Shown: positions 34,870 to 44,900 of the stretch, in pieces | Layout: every line of letters starts with the position of its first letter | How positions within the stretch are numbered: the stretch's first letter is position 1 | Origin: Eutypella sp. D-1 | Taxonomy: Eukaryota; Ascomycota; Sordariomycetes; Xylariales; Diatrypaceae | Direction: 5' to 3' | DNA length: 64,000 bases | Assembly: GCA_023313575.1 (NCBI GenBank) | Contig: JAJTTP010000007.1 | Location: 682,001 to 746,000 of the forward strand | The notes under the pieces: generated by a model | What the model was told of the DNA's origin: nothing | What the model saw: only the letters and a program-made list of their open reading frames with translations | Database searches by the model: none | Translations under genes and position numbers: made by a program

Positions 34870-35166
34870 TAAATGCATAATAAATAGCAAAAAAAGTCCG
34901 AGTTAAAAATTTTACATTTTAATTAACGACGTTTATAATAAGAATAAAAAGCCATATTAACCGGATCGGATAATAAAATTGCCGTAAGAAAAAAATCGCG
35001 TTAAAAATTTTACGTTAAAATAAAAAAGTTACGCGTTTAAAAATCGATTTATTAATACGATTAGATATAATAAAAAGGATATAAGATAAAAAAAAAAATA
35101 CTTATAATAAAGGAAGAATAGGAATAATAGGTTTTAAGGATAAAAACCTTAAAAAGGGAGAGATTA
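34870..35166 (+). other. 3' interior of element B, second partial copy
   Basis: About 297 bases repeating the last part of the first copy (about 34,140-34,433), with substitutions. It ends with a purine tract (AAAAAGGGAGAGATTA) before LTR6. Read as the remainder of the original B interior. Confidence 0.8.
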
Positions 35167-35594
35167 TATTATAACCTGGCTAAATTATTAGGCTTAAATA
35201 AAATTAGTATAAATAATCCCTAACTATGGTATTAAAAAGGATATATATAATAAAATAAGCCATATTTAGGTTAAGTAATAAAAAGGATAACCTAAATAAC
35301 CTAATTATCTTAATAATCTTAAATAACCTGGATAACTTAATTATCTTAACGATTTAATATTTAATATCATATTTTAATATTAGGAATAAAAGATATAAAT
35401 AATATATAATTATATTTATTACTTTTTTTTTAAATAATCTTTAAGTTTATTAATTTATAATATAACTTAATTACTTAAAGCACCTTTTTTTTTGTTATTA
35501 CTAAACGTGATTACTTATTATTTAAAACCTTAGCACTCTTATTAATATAAACCCTTTAACTGGATTAATAGTTAGGAATAAACCAGCCGTTATA
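35167..35594 (+). repeat. LTR6, 3' LTR of element B (428 bp)
   Basis: Starts TATTATAACC (mutated TG start) and ends GCCGTTATA, followed by the target duplication CGGTA. Its U3 is a RIP-converted version of LTR3's. Confidence 0.9.
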
Positions 35595-35851
35595 CGGTAA
35601 CGATTTAAAATTATCGTTATTATTATAATAATAAAAATAAAAAAAAACGTTATCGGGAAATATTAAAGTTATTATTATTTTAAAATAAAATTTTAAACAT
35701 TTATAAATAAATAAAAATAAATTTTAAATAGTTTTTAATAATATTAAACGTTTAATAATATATTAATTTAATAATTTAAAAGTTAATTTTAAAAAACGAT
35801 TTTAAAAAATAATTCTTTAATAATTTAAAATAAAAAAAACCGGGGAATGTT

Positions 35852-35987
35852 ATTAAAATATTATTAAATAAAAATATTTTATTTATATAAAAGTTATTAA
35901 TTATTTTAAAATATTTTTATAGCTTATAATATTTTAAGATATTATTATATATATCGGTAGATACCGTTAAGGTCTTAGCGTATGACA
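35852..35987 (+). repeat. right terminal direct repeat of the AT-rich block
   Basis: Partner of 15,290-15,425. Its inner part is AT-mutated, and its outermost ~20 bases (GGTCTTAGCGTATGACA) keep G and C where the left copy has A and T. In both copies the mutated end faces into the block, which suggests that mutation intensity falls off at the block edges. Confidence 0.8.
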
Positions 35988-38900
35988 CTGGAAGTAGGTA
36001 GCTTTTCGGCATAGGTTAAGTATTTAAGGGGTAGCCTGCGGGAAGTCCCGCCTACATGTACGTAGGTACTAAGGCAAGTAGTTACGGATATAAGGTTATA
36101 GGTAGCGTTGTAAAATAAACCTCAATCTCTACCTATGGAAATAACAAGACATATGTGATGTGCATAATGTATACTGCAGCATGAAGTAGTAAATACAAGA
36201 AGTCACAAGCGCGGAACCCGAGAACCGTGGTCCTGGGGATGGAGCGGGAATCATGGTTGACCAGATAGCATTATACTACGCGTTGCTTCATCGGGAACCT
36301 GGCTGGTCGCCAAACCAGACCCGCACGTGGTTACATCGCAGGTGCAGAAATGTCGGTCGTTGTACGGTCCGTCCATTCGAAAACCCACCATTGGGCCATG
36401 CACAATGTTGCAGCAGTTATCTCCCGCCTCAAAGCTCATCCGTAGATGTCGGTTATTCGTCACCAGCAGACTTGACGGACCTGAGTATTTCGTAGGCCCG
36501 CCAAGGTTGGGTTTCCCGTCTAGGTATGAGATGGTCTGCTGTACTGCAGCTGCTTTGACGTATGTGCACCCATGTAAATGAGCATTTGCAATGTGCCCGT
36601 ACAATCTGGCCAGAATTGCCTACGGAACTCTCATATTCACGTAGAATACTTACAACAGGCCAGCCTTGGAAGTGATTATCGGGGGTGGCATCATCGAATA
36701 TGTCAAGGTGTGGTGGTATATGTCCTGTTTAACTTGGGTTGTTCCTATCCCCATCCTCACGCGTAGACGTAGGGTTGAGGCCAAGGGTAAGGCGGGGATC
36801 CAACACGCGCAAACATGTATTAGTTTATACCACTATTTAGTACCTCGGGTAGGTAGTTGTTTTATCATGACTTCTCAGCTCAGGATGGCTTAGGCAACTG
36901 GACCTCACCAATGACCTCTTTCGTTTAGAAACAGAACAATTGACTAAAGACGATAGTAAAATATCACTCGCATCTAGTCACATGTTTCTGTACCCTAATC
37001 TATGAAAGACGTCGTAGTTGTTCATAGTTAACATCTACCAAAATAAATGCCAGATGCAATATACGACTAGATGGAAGCCCGAGCCAATAGCCATACTAGC
37101 ATGGCTGTGTCCCGTAGGTGAGATCGACGAACTTGCGTGAAGAGAAAAGGGCGAGAATTTCACAGAAAACCTGTCGCTAAGTACTAGAGCCCTAGGTATT
37201 AGCCGACTCATCCAGGTGCTCAGCTTCCAGGTTTCCCTGGGACGAGCCATGAGGTATTTTGACAGTCTGGGCATTATCTAGCAGGGTGCACGGCGAAGAG
37301 TCGGATTCAGTGCTGATCTGTTCTTCACGTACCTAGGTAAATGCCAGGGTTTCCCTTCCTTTGGAGGGTTTCTATAGCATGTGGGTACATTGGATACGAC
37401 AGCAAGGACAGCCGGGTCTTACCATTAGCAGTTCATCCCATCTCATTGGGCATGCTTAACTGCCCATGCAACTCAGCTCAGCGTGCTAGGTAGCCTGGCG
37501 ATACGAGCGAAAGTCAGAGAGCCGGGGGGTCTACACGCCATACAAGGGCTTCGCAGCTTAATAGAGTGTTATGAAGATATACCCTATCGAGCAAAACGCG
37601 ATGGTATCTATATCTAAGGTAAAGTCCGAGGTACGTACCTAGGTAAATAAAGTATGTATTCGGTTTACCTATTTAGCATATCCCGCGCCCCTTATATCGT
37701 AAAGTTGAAATCCCATGTTGGAAAACCACACCTTACATCTCGGAATTCCAAATCCTACTACTTATCCCCTACGCTCATACTTATTACTACCTACTTGTAC
37801 TCGGTTGTTCGCGGCTTATCCACCCCCTCCTCCCCATTGGGCTATCAGGGGGGTGGTATGTATGTACATGGGCAGGGGTGAAAAAGGTAACGCGGGGGAG
37901 GATCCGGGGCCACGGAGCCAGGGTCTTGGGAGATTGCCCCACACGGCCCGCTTAGTTCGATGGAAAGCTGGGGGTGGGGTTTATGCGGAGAGTAGGCCTA
38001 TATAGGGAAGGAAGTCTGGATGCCTGCCGTAGATAGTGGACTGCATCTGAAAGCATGTGATTCGGTATCCTGTCTCTAATGGGGAACGTGTCTTAGTTCC
38101 GACTGACCGCCAAACCGTGAATATACCATACCATCCACCCAATTGCTCATCGCATAACCTAGAACCACTACAGATAAGTGAAAGATGATAAGAAATTGTT
38201 AACTCGGGTATTCAAGCATCACCTACGTAGTATATTATTTCTATGTTGCTATCTATGCATTAAACCTATTCGTGCAGGGGTGATCTACTATGTACACGGA
38301 CCCACGGTGTTCTTACGAAGGCGCACATGCTACGCCCATACACGCGCACGAGGCCGTCCACGCTGGCTCAGTCTCTCTCGGCATTGGCCGGGCAGTCGGG
38401 CGGGCGGCCTGATTTTGGGCTGGTCCTCGAGGCGGTGTGGCTCCGCCAGCTTCGTCTGATAGATAGAGGGAGAGGCTTTTTCCCGCCCAAGAGTTCTGAG
38501 CAGCCTACTAGCTCGTTGATTTAACGGCGTTGGGTGCGCAGAAGGCGAGGCGAGCGCGCATCTCTTTTGAGATGGGCACAGCTTATGGCGATGCTTATCG
38601 TCATATCAGCACCACTTCTCTCCACAGACAGATATATGGTCGGAGGCCGTGTAGCAGTCGCTAATATAGACCGAGACCCGGCTGATATACGCATGAACGT
38701 CGGAACGCAACCAATGCCATAGAAATCGGCTCACGCACGCACACACACACACACACATGTATACATCTGACGGTTGATACCGTTCGTCTTAGACTGAGAA
38801 ATAAGACATTATTAATTATGTGGCCCCGATGAATTCATACGGTGTCCGTTCGTGTTGAAGCAGATGCAGATGAAAATGCGCCCATTAAAAAGTTACACTT

Positions 38901-39529
38901 TTCGTTCAATCATAACTCCTTCCATAGTTTTGGGGGGAAAGAGTTCGGTCAAGTTCCGTGGTAGAATGCGACGGGACGTGAAGAAAACAGCGATGGGGTG
39001 GGAGCATAAAGAAAAGAACAAAAAATGAAGACGCCGCTGTAATGCAAGGTCTTTATACAAATCCGAATCTGTCCATCATCAGATAGGAAACCACCCACTC
39101 CTTTCTCCATCCACCAATTCATCCATCCGCATTAATTCCCCCCTTTCTCCTCCCGCCCTTTTTCTTTTACGATAAGAAAACGTTATACCGAAGTGGATAA
39201 TAATACATAGCTAGCAATGCCAACGCGCACCCATGCATGATATGATTTGTACATACTCTCATCTAATACATCTATGCTCCGGGAAAGGTTAAGTGAAATA
39301 AACAGGGAAAAGGTGGAAGAGCGTGAGAAAGCTGCCCCTTTCACGGCCTTTTTTTCCCCGGTTGCAAAATAAACAGGAGTAAACACTCACGCTCATCAAG
39401 GATATGCGAGCAAACCCAAAAAAGGGAAAAAAAAGAAAAGGGAGTAAGCAGCACGTGATGATCGCGGTAATAATCAACGCATTAAGTATATATGCATGTA
39501 TATATATGTGTATGATTGCTCGAACGTCT
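35988..39529. other. 3.5-kb gene-free stretch after the AT-rich block
   Basis: Normal base composition returns abruptly. A hairpin GCGGGA-AG-TCCCGC lies at 36,038-36,051. A (CA)n tract lies at 38,740-38,757. The largest frames (36,251-36,604 minus, 117 aa; 38,178-38,459 plus, 93 aa) overlap open frames on the other strand and show no domain or signal peptide. The last ~500 bases are the 3' flank of the gene at 39,530. Confidence 0.55.
38740..38757. repeat. (CA)n microsatellite
   Basis: Nine CA units, preceded by CACGCACG. Confidence 0.9.
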
Positions 39530-41097
39530 TCATCTTCGATGTTTCTTCTCGGCCTGCTGGGTGAGGAGTAGGGCGAGCTGGCTCTTAGACCGACCGAGTG
39601 GCACCCCCGGTCCAGAGCTCGGCGTGGGCTCGAAGCCGGCCATGACGGTTGTAGGGGGGGTGGCAGCGGCCGCGGAAGGACCCTCCAAGGAACTTCCCGA
39701 GCCGTGTGATCCCATCCTATGGCGCTCATTCCCCTCTCGAGACTGCCTCGTAGGTAAGTGCCCGTCGAATTCAGTCATGGTGCCTTGGGCGGTGGCATTG
39801 GACGTTATCGTTGTGCTGGACGATGTCAGGGTTATAGCCCGTCGACTACGGCTAGCTTCGCTAGACCCGCGACGCGGCGAAAACGGAGCGGCTATCGTGG
39901 AAGGTGACTCCGATCCTGTACGATCTCGCCTATCACTCGGTTTTCTGCTTGACTCCTGCTCGGCTTGTTTCGGTGTTGGCTTGGCTTCGTTTTCGTCTCC
40001 CGTATTTTTTGATCGCTGCTCGACAGTCCGTTCTGATTCCGTCGCGGCCCGCCGCCCTTGTGTGTCTGTCAACGCAGCTGTATTCTGCTTCGGTGACGGC
40101 TTCTCTTCAGGTTTGGATTGTGTGGCTGGCCGTTTCCCTGTAGCCTTCGCACTCAATTTCGGCTCAGCTTCGGGCGCCTGCGACGGTGAATTCCCTCGGC
40201 TCTTATCTTTCGACGCGGAATCCGACCCACCGGTAGTGGACTGTGAACTCTGGCGCCGCGGCATAGCAGGCCTGCGTCTCGAACCAGCGGATGCCACAAA
40301 TGTCGGACCTTTCTTCTTAGGCGGGCCCCCTGTGGTGCCCTTCTTCTTCGATTCCTTGGTGGATGTGCTGCCGGAGGCTTTCGGTGCACCGCTAGCAGAG
40401 GTTACGGTAGTGCTCGTCGAGGAGGCAACTTCACTATCCCTGCTCCCCACATCCTCGGTATCTGTACCGGGAGGTGATACGAATCGTGCAGTCGGGCGAG
40501 GCCCTGAAGACGAAGGACCCCTAGGCTTCTTCAGAATAGGCTTTCCCGGCGGCTTCTTACTTGAGGATGGCTCCACGACTTTCATCTCGACCTTGGTCTC
40601 CTGAGCAGATTGTTTATCCCCAGAGGTAGTCTGGGTGCCCGGAACATCGGCGGGTGATAGCGTAGGGGAGGGCTAGGATTTCCGAGTCAGTGTCATTAGG
40701 GTGATGTGAATTGGCGGCAACCTTACCGGCTCTGAAGGAGGCTCGTATCGATTCGGCGGACCCCGGAGCTTGACGAAGGTCGGGCCCGTGGATATGTCCT
40801 TGAAGAGTTGTGCAAGAACCGGTCCGGGAAGGTGGCGACGATCGCTGCCCCAGACGTGCCACCAGAAGTTCTCAAGCCGGTTTGCGGTTGGGTCGATGAG
40901 TCTCTGGAAAGTTGTAGTATAGACTACACCATGGTTAGTGAGGGGCCGGCAGTGTGACGGGGGAAGCCCGGGTAGGAAATACCTCTCCAGTATTTCTTGA
41001 GCGCCTCGGGTGAGACAACAGGCTCCTTTGCTATCTCATCATAGATCCAGGTCGTGTTAATCACGATGCCCTTAGGCAAAATGGGGGGGTCCATCAT
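39530..41097 (-). CDS. areA GATA-like (DUF1752-type) domain protein with a long disordered tail
   Basis: Three exons, 41097..40983, 40923..40727 and 40672..39530, give 484 residues. Donors are GTATTT at 40982 and GTAAGG at 40726; acceptors are GTAG ending at 40924 and CTAG ending at 40673. Frame holds (YWR|VYTTTFQRL and PPSEP|PSPTLSP). Residues 1-90 form the only folded part. Segments LPKGIVINTTWIYDEIA, VYTTTFQRLIDPTANRLENF and WWHVWGSDRRHLPGP match the fungal N-terminal module named after AreA (PF08550 by recollection), which is not itself a GATA zinc finger. The remaining ~390 residues are Ser/Thr/Pro/Lys-rich and disordered, with KPILKKPR and several basic Ser-Pro sites. Likely a regulatory or scaffold protein; function unknown. 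An in-frame ATG at 41,211 would add 38 residues. Confidence 0.78.
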
Positions 41098-41954
41098 CTT
41101 CGACGGTAGAGCAAGTAGCGGATATTGTCGAAGGATACCACCTCTAGTTGCGAGCGCTAAAGGAGTAATGAGGGTTTTGTGGCACAAGCTTTGTAACTCA
41201 TTGCTACCCAATCGTAGGCGATCAACGCAAGGGTTATTTGGGCGTTGCTTTTAGTTTTGTTTAACGGTGGCGGGAGGCCCGTGGTTCACTAGTTTGTATG
41301 AGGGCCTCGTGATCGAATCGCAACAGATCAAGGCTGTGCAGGTTTCAGCTGCCAACGTACCCGCAGTTCCCGTCAGGACAAGGCGTCGGCCTAGTGCGAT
41401 CGCAGCCTTCCTATTCAGGTGAGACCAGGACGTGTTTACACAAGCCTGCAGAAGACCTAATTCGAAGCCTCACTGCTATATTCACTGAATGCCGAACTGG
41501 ACCAAACAAATTGATCAAGGACAAACACGGTGACTGGATTGTCTGCTGTACTTGATTGATACACCGGTATCTTTTTGTGGTTTCCCGTTAACTGACCCAA
41601 TTAAGGTGCGTGGTAGTCTTTCTTTTTCCTTTCTTTCTCTAGAGTGCGGACTACCAGAACGCGAATGGGATAGCGAGACCAGACTGCGAGTTAGGACAAG
41701 CTGGAAATGTCGACCCCAGGAGATGTTAGGTTCAAAACGTAGTGTAGACAGCAGGAGTTACCCGACCATTCGATATGTCTGCCGGGCTAGGAAGCACAAG
41801 CCCGTACCAAGAGCTTGGGACTGCTTGAGGCGTCGATTAAAGAATGGCGCGGGTTGAATACCGGCGCAGGCGGTGAAAGGGATAGTAACAACGACAACGA
41901 CATGGGATCTCTCGTCATAGACCGGTAGCTTAGCTACCCATAAGGAGCAGAGAT

Positions 41955-41980
41955 ACCGACACCGACACCGACACCGACAC
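41955..41980. repeat. (ACCGAC)n minisatellite
   Basis: About four hexamer units ACCGAC in tandem. Confidence 0.85.
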
Positions 41981-44900
41981 CAGCAGGTTGCAAACACACC
42001 CAGAACCTGGAATCCACGCGGGAGGGTTATTGGAACAACCCAGAACGATACTTTTTTGCTTTTTGCTTTTCTTTTCTTTTTTTTTTATGAGTCCGGTAAC
42101 GAATGGGTGAATAATAAGTGAGTGAGTTAGTGGATGAGTGAGCGAGTGGCCCCTGTCGATAACGTTGGGAATTCCTGAACGACCTCGGGAATGCCTGAAG
42201 ATACTAGGGACTACCCGGTCAGGTAGTAAAAGTATGTATCATACATACATAAGTAAGTTATGTATCATGCAGGGAGACAGGGAGTCGGGGAGTTCAAGGA
42301 ATACATAGGCAATAGGATAATAGGATGCATTTAAAGTGAAGGTAGGTCCTGGATGTGCAAAGGCGAAACCGAAACAAGAGTGGATAGGTAGAGGCGCGGT
42401 GGAGGTCAACTGGTCAACTTGAGCAACTCTAGTAAGGCCTGGACCGATTTGTATGGATCTCGGGTACGAATATCCTCCCGCTACCTGGGTGTGCTTTTGG
42501 TGTGCTTTGGTGTGCTATCTCGTTACAGGGAATGTACCGTGTCTACCCTACTAGGTAGGTAGGTACATATATGTAAGTAGTAGGCTACCTAGTGTATTAA
42601 AGTAAGCGGTAATGCCGTCCACGGGTAACTTACCTCTCCAGGTATCCTTGGAACGTTATTTCTTGTTCTTATTTGTCCCCTTATCTTCAAGGCTCCTTAA
42701 ATGCATATAATATAAGTAAGTAGACGTTTCTGAGGAGGAAACAAAACACAATCCATTGATAAAACCCTAGGTACTACCCCGTAGTTATACCTTTGAAGTT
42801 CGTTTTCACAAAGCTCAAAGTTTAATGGCTTGCATTGGGGTCATGAGGCTTGCAAGTTTGGTCTAAGGAATCTGGGACCAAAGCGAAATTTAAGACATCC
42901 CGTCATGGATGGCCGGCACCAACCTTGTAACTAACGGGATAGCCGACCTTTTTCCTTTTTTTTCTCCCTTCTTCCCTTTTTTCCTCTATTTTTGCGCAAC
43001 CCGCACCCGCACACACCCTCTTGAAAGGTGGTTGTCCGGTTGTCTACTTCTGCGCTAAATACTTTCTAGTTTGGGTTATTGGGGGGGTGTCTAAATTATC
43101 TGAGATGAGGTGCTACTGCGAGAGCCGTCTTTGAGCACTAGATATTAGAGTTGACAGTGGGTGTGACCCGCTGAATGGATGCTAGCTAGTGTACAGCCCG
43201 TGAAGTGGGTATCCATAATGTGGATTATATTTCTGTATTCGAGGTTGACATTCCCAGGTGGCTGAATACATATCATCCGCTAACTTCCAAACCTTCTAAC
43301 TGCTAACTACCTGCTTATAATACTTGGTGGTGGCCGTTGCCACTATTTTCAGCATACATCTATGACACTTACAAAGTCTACCGAAGTAGCTACCTACCTA
43401 CCTAAGTAGGGTAAATACTTCAAGTAGTTAGTTAGCCTACCGCAGGTGCCCATTATCTATATCTATTTCACATAATTACTAAGCGCTCGAGACGTTTGAC
43501 TCGCGCATTGAACTACAGCCAGGCTTTACTTTTCCCCTATATATATATAAACACCTTGAAATAGGTGGACAATACCCGACTAAGAAACACTTATAGGTAC
43601 CTAACCTAGGGAGGGAGAACTGCGTGGCATTAATAAAGTTGCGGCCGGATCGACTTCCACGTGCAACTCAACTCGGTCCGCTATCTACCCCTACCCTGGC
43701 AGTCTGCCGACCTGGTTACCTTACCAGGATATTCCATTCGACCCTTCGACGAAGCAATAAGCGTTACATACTATTACTATACCATAAATGCAATCTCCGC
43801 TGCTTTAAGCCGTTGCTGCCTGCCTATTTACCTATCTATCTTAAGTGAATACCCATGGCCAGGATGTCAAGATGTGTCTCGCTGGGCTTCAACGTTTTTC
43901 TCTTGTCGCACTATTATGTACATGCTTACATATGTATGTTGGCACGTCGGCTCTACTTTTCGTTGTATTACATACCTAGGTATCTTACCAACGTTGCCGA
44001 GGGTTCGGATTTTTCACGGTCTAACTGGGACCCGTCTAACTAGGTCTATCTATAGACACGTTAGTGGTCTGAGAATTCCATATTTGACTCCATATGTATG
44101 CCTACCAGTAGACACGATGCGACAAGACAAGATAACCGGCCGGGTCCTCCTTTTTTACATACTTTTATAATACAAATAACACCTAGGTAGGAGGTATTTA
44201 GGTACCTTACGTACAGTATAGAACCGACCAGTCTGCCAGTCAACCAGTTTTTTGAACGTATTATCTCCACTTATCTAGTAGTAGCCAAGTTTCATCTCCG
44301 TTTTTCTTAAGATTCTAGAATTCTGGAAGGTCTAGGCGGTCCTGTTCACATGTGGTGGCACTTTTCCATCTTATCAGGTGAATGCTGCAGGTAAGAGGTT
44401 AAATACTATGTACCTATAACAGACCTCGGATATTCATCAAAAACATATTTCAGGATAGTTATAGTGCAGTGTGAGTTTACAAGGAGAAAGAAACATGAGA
44501 TGGATCTCGCCTAAACCACACAAGTATTGACTGCTACAAACGTAGATGATTCCAATCGAATCGCCTGGTTTACTACTTGCTTGTCCCCTTGCCTGCCACT
44601 CAAGCCAATGTCGTGGTCAATATCACTGCAGCAGATCTCTTGCCGAAACTATTTTTAGCGAATTATGAATACTATCCGCCTCCCCGTCTTTTTATTGGGT
44701 TTTATTTCTATTTATTTTTTACCCCGAGCGAGGGACTAGACTAGAATAGGGGATGATACCTTACTTGCATATTTGCATAACTATTTTAGAGCTCTAGAAC
44801 TTAGTTATCTACAGGGTGCATTTTCCCCATATTATCCGGAGTACCAGCGCAACGGTCCGGGACACAGGACACTTGGGCATACAGGGCTGCCTGAACATCC

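Larger units (their letters stand above)
27571..35594 (+). mobile_element. element B: compound Ty3/gypsy chromodomain retrotransposon, RIP-inactivated
   Basis: Bounded by LTR3 (27,571-27,997) and LTR6 (35,167-35,594). The flanking pentamer is CGGTA on both sides (27,566-27,570 and 35,595-35,599), a target-site duplication. Total 8,024 bp. Subtracting the inserted solo LTR4 with its duplication (413 bp) and one 725-bp 3'-end-plus-LTR unit leaves about 6,886 bp, close to element A's 6,895 bp. LTR3 and LTR6 share a U3 type (AACCTGGCTAR.., ..CTATGGYATT..) distinct from LTR1/2/5, confirming them as the original pair. Confidence 0.9.
15290..35987. other. 20.7-kb AT-rich RIP-mutated heterochromatin-like block
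   Basis: The dinucleotides CA and TG almost vanish across this block while TA is in great excess and CG is still common. For example, lines near 26,700 contain several CG but no CA or TG. That is the footprint of RIP, which converts CpA to TpA in duplicated DNA. No reading frame longer than about 60 codons survives. The content is nested retroelements A and B inside an outer repeat, annotated separately. In other fungi such blocks are packaged as H3K9-methylated heterochromatin; for this one that is inference. Confidence 0.93.
15290..35987. mobile_element. outer repeat element bounded by 136-bp direct repeats, unclassified
   Basis: Removing elements A and B with one copy each of their target duplications leaves about 5.8 kb: 15,290-17,667, 24,568-27,570 and 35,600-35,987. 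It is flanked by direct repeats of about 136 bases that differ almost only by transitions. Size and terminal repeats would fit an LTR retrotransposon with short LTRs. A purine-rich AAAACCGGGGAA stretch directly before the right repeat could be a polypurine tract, which would mean plus orientation. No reverse transcriptase or integrase motif could be read in it, so the class is open. No target duplication is apparent outside the repeats. Confidence 0.5.

Noticed and set aside
15290..35987. AT-rich RIP block as a centromere
   Set aside because: Fungal centromeres of this type are usually far longer. The block is fully bounded by direct repeats and explained by nested retroelements, so no centromere claim is made.
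36251..36604. 117-aa minus-strand frame with several cysteines as a small secreted protein
   Set aside because: No signal peptide, no domain, and similarly long open frames overlap on the plus strand. Not supported.
39516..40604. 362-aa plus-strand frame opposite the GATA-like domain gene
   Set aside because: The minus-strand frame splices cleanly to upstream exons with a recognisable domain. The plus-strand frame has none and mirrors the low-complexity tail.
41955..41980. Hexamer (ACCGAC)n as a CRISPR-like array
   Set aside because: Simple tandem repeat without spacers, in a eukaryotic genome.
43661..44170. 169-aa plus-strand frame as a membrane protein
   Set aside because: The hydrophobic and Tyr/Leu-rich content comes from AT-rich, TACCTA-type simple sequence. 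No conserved feature.
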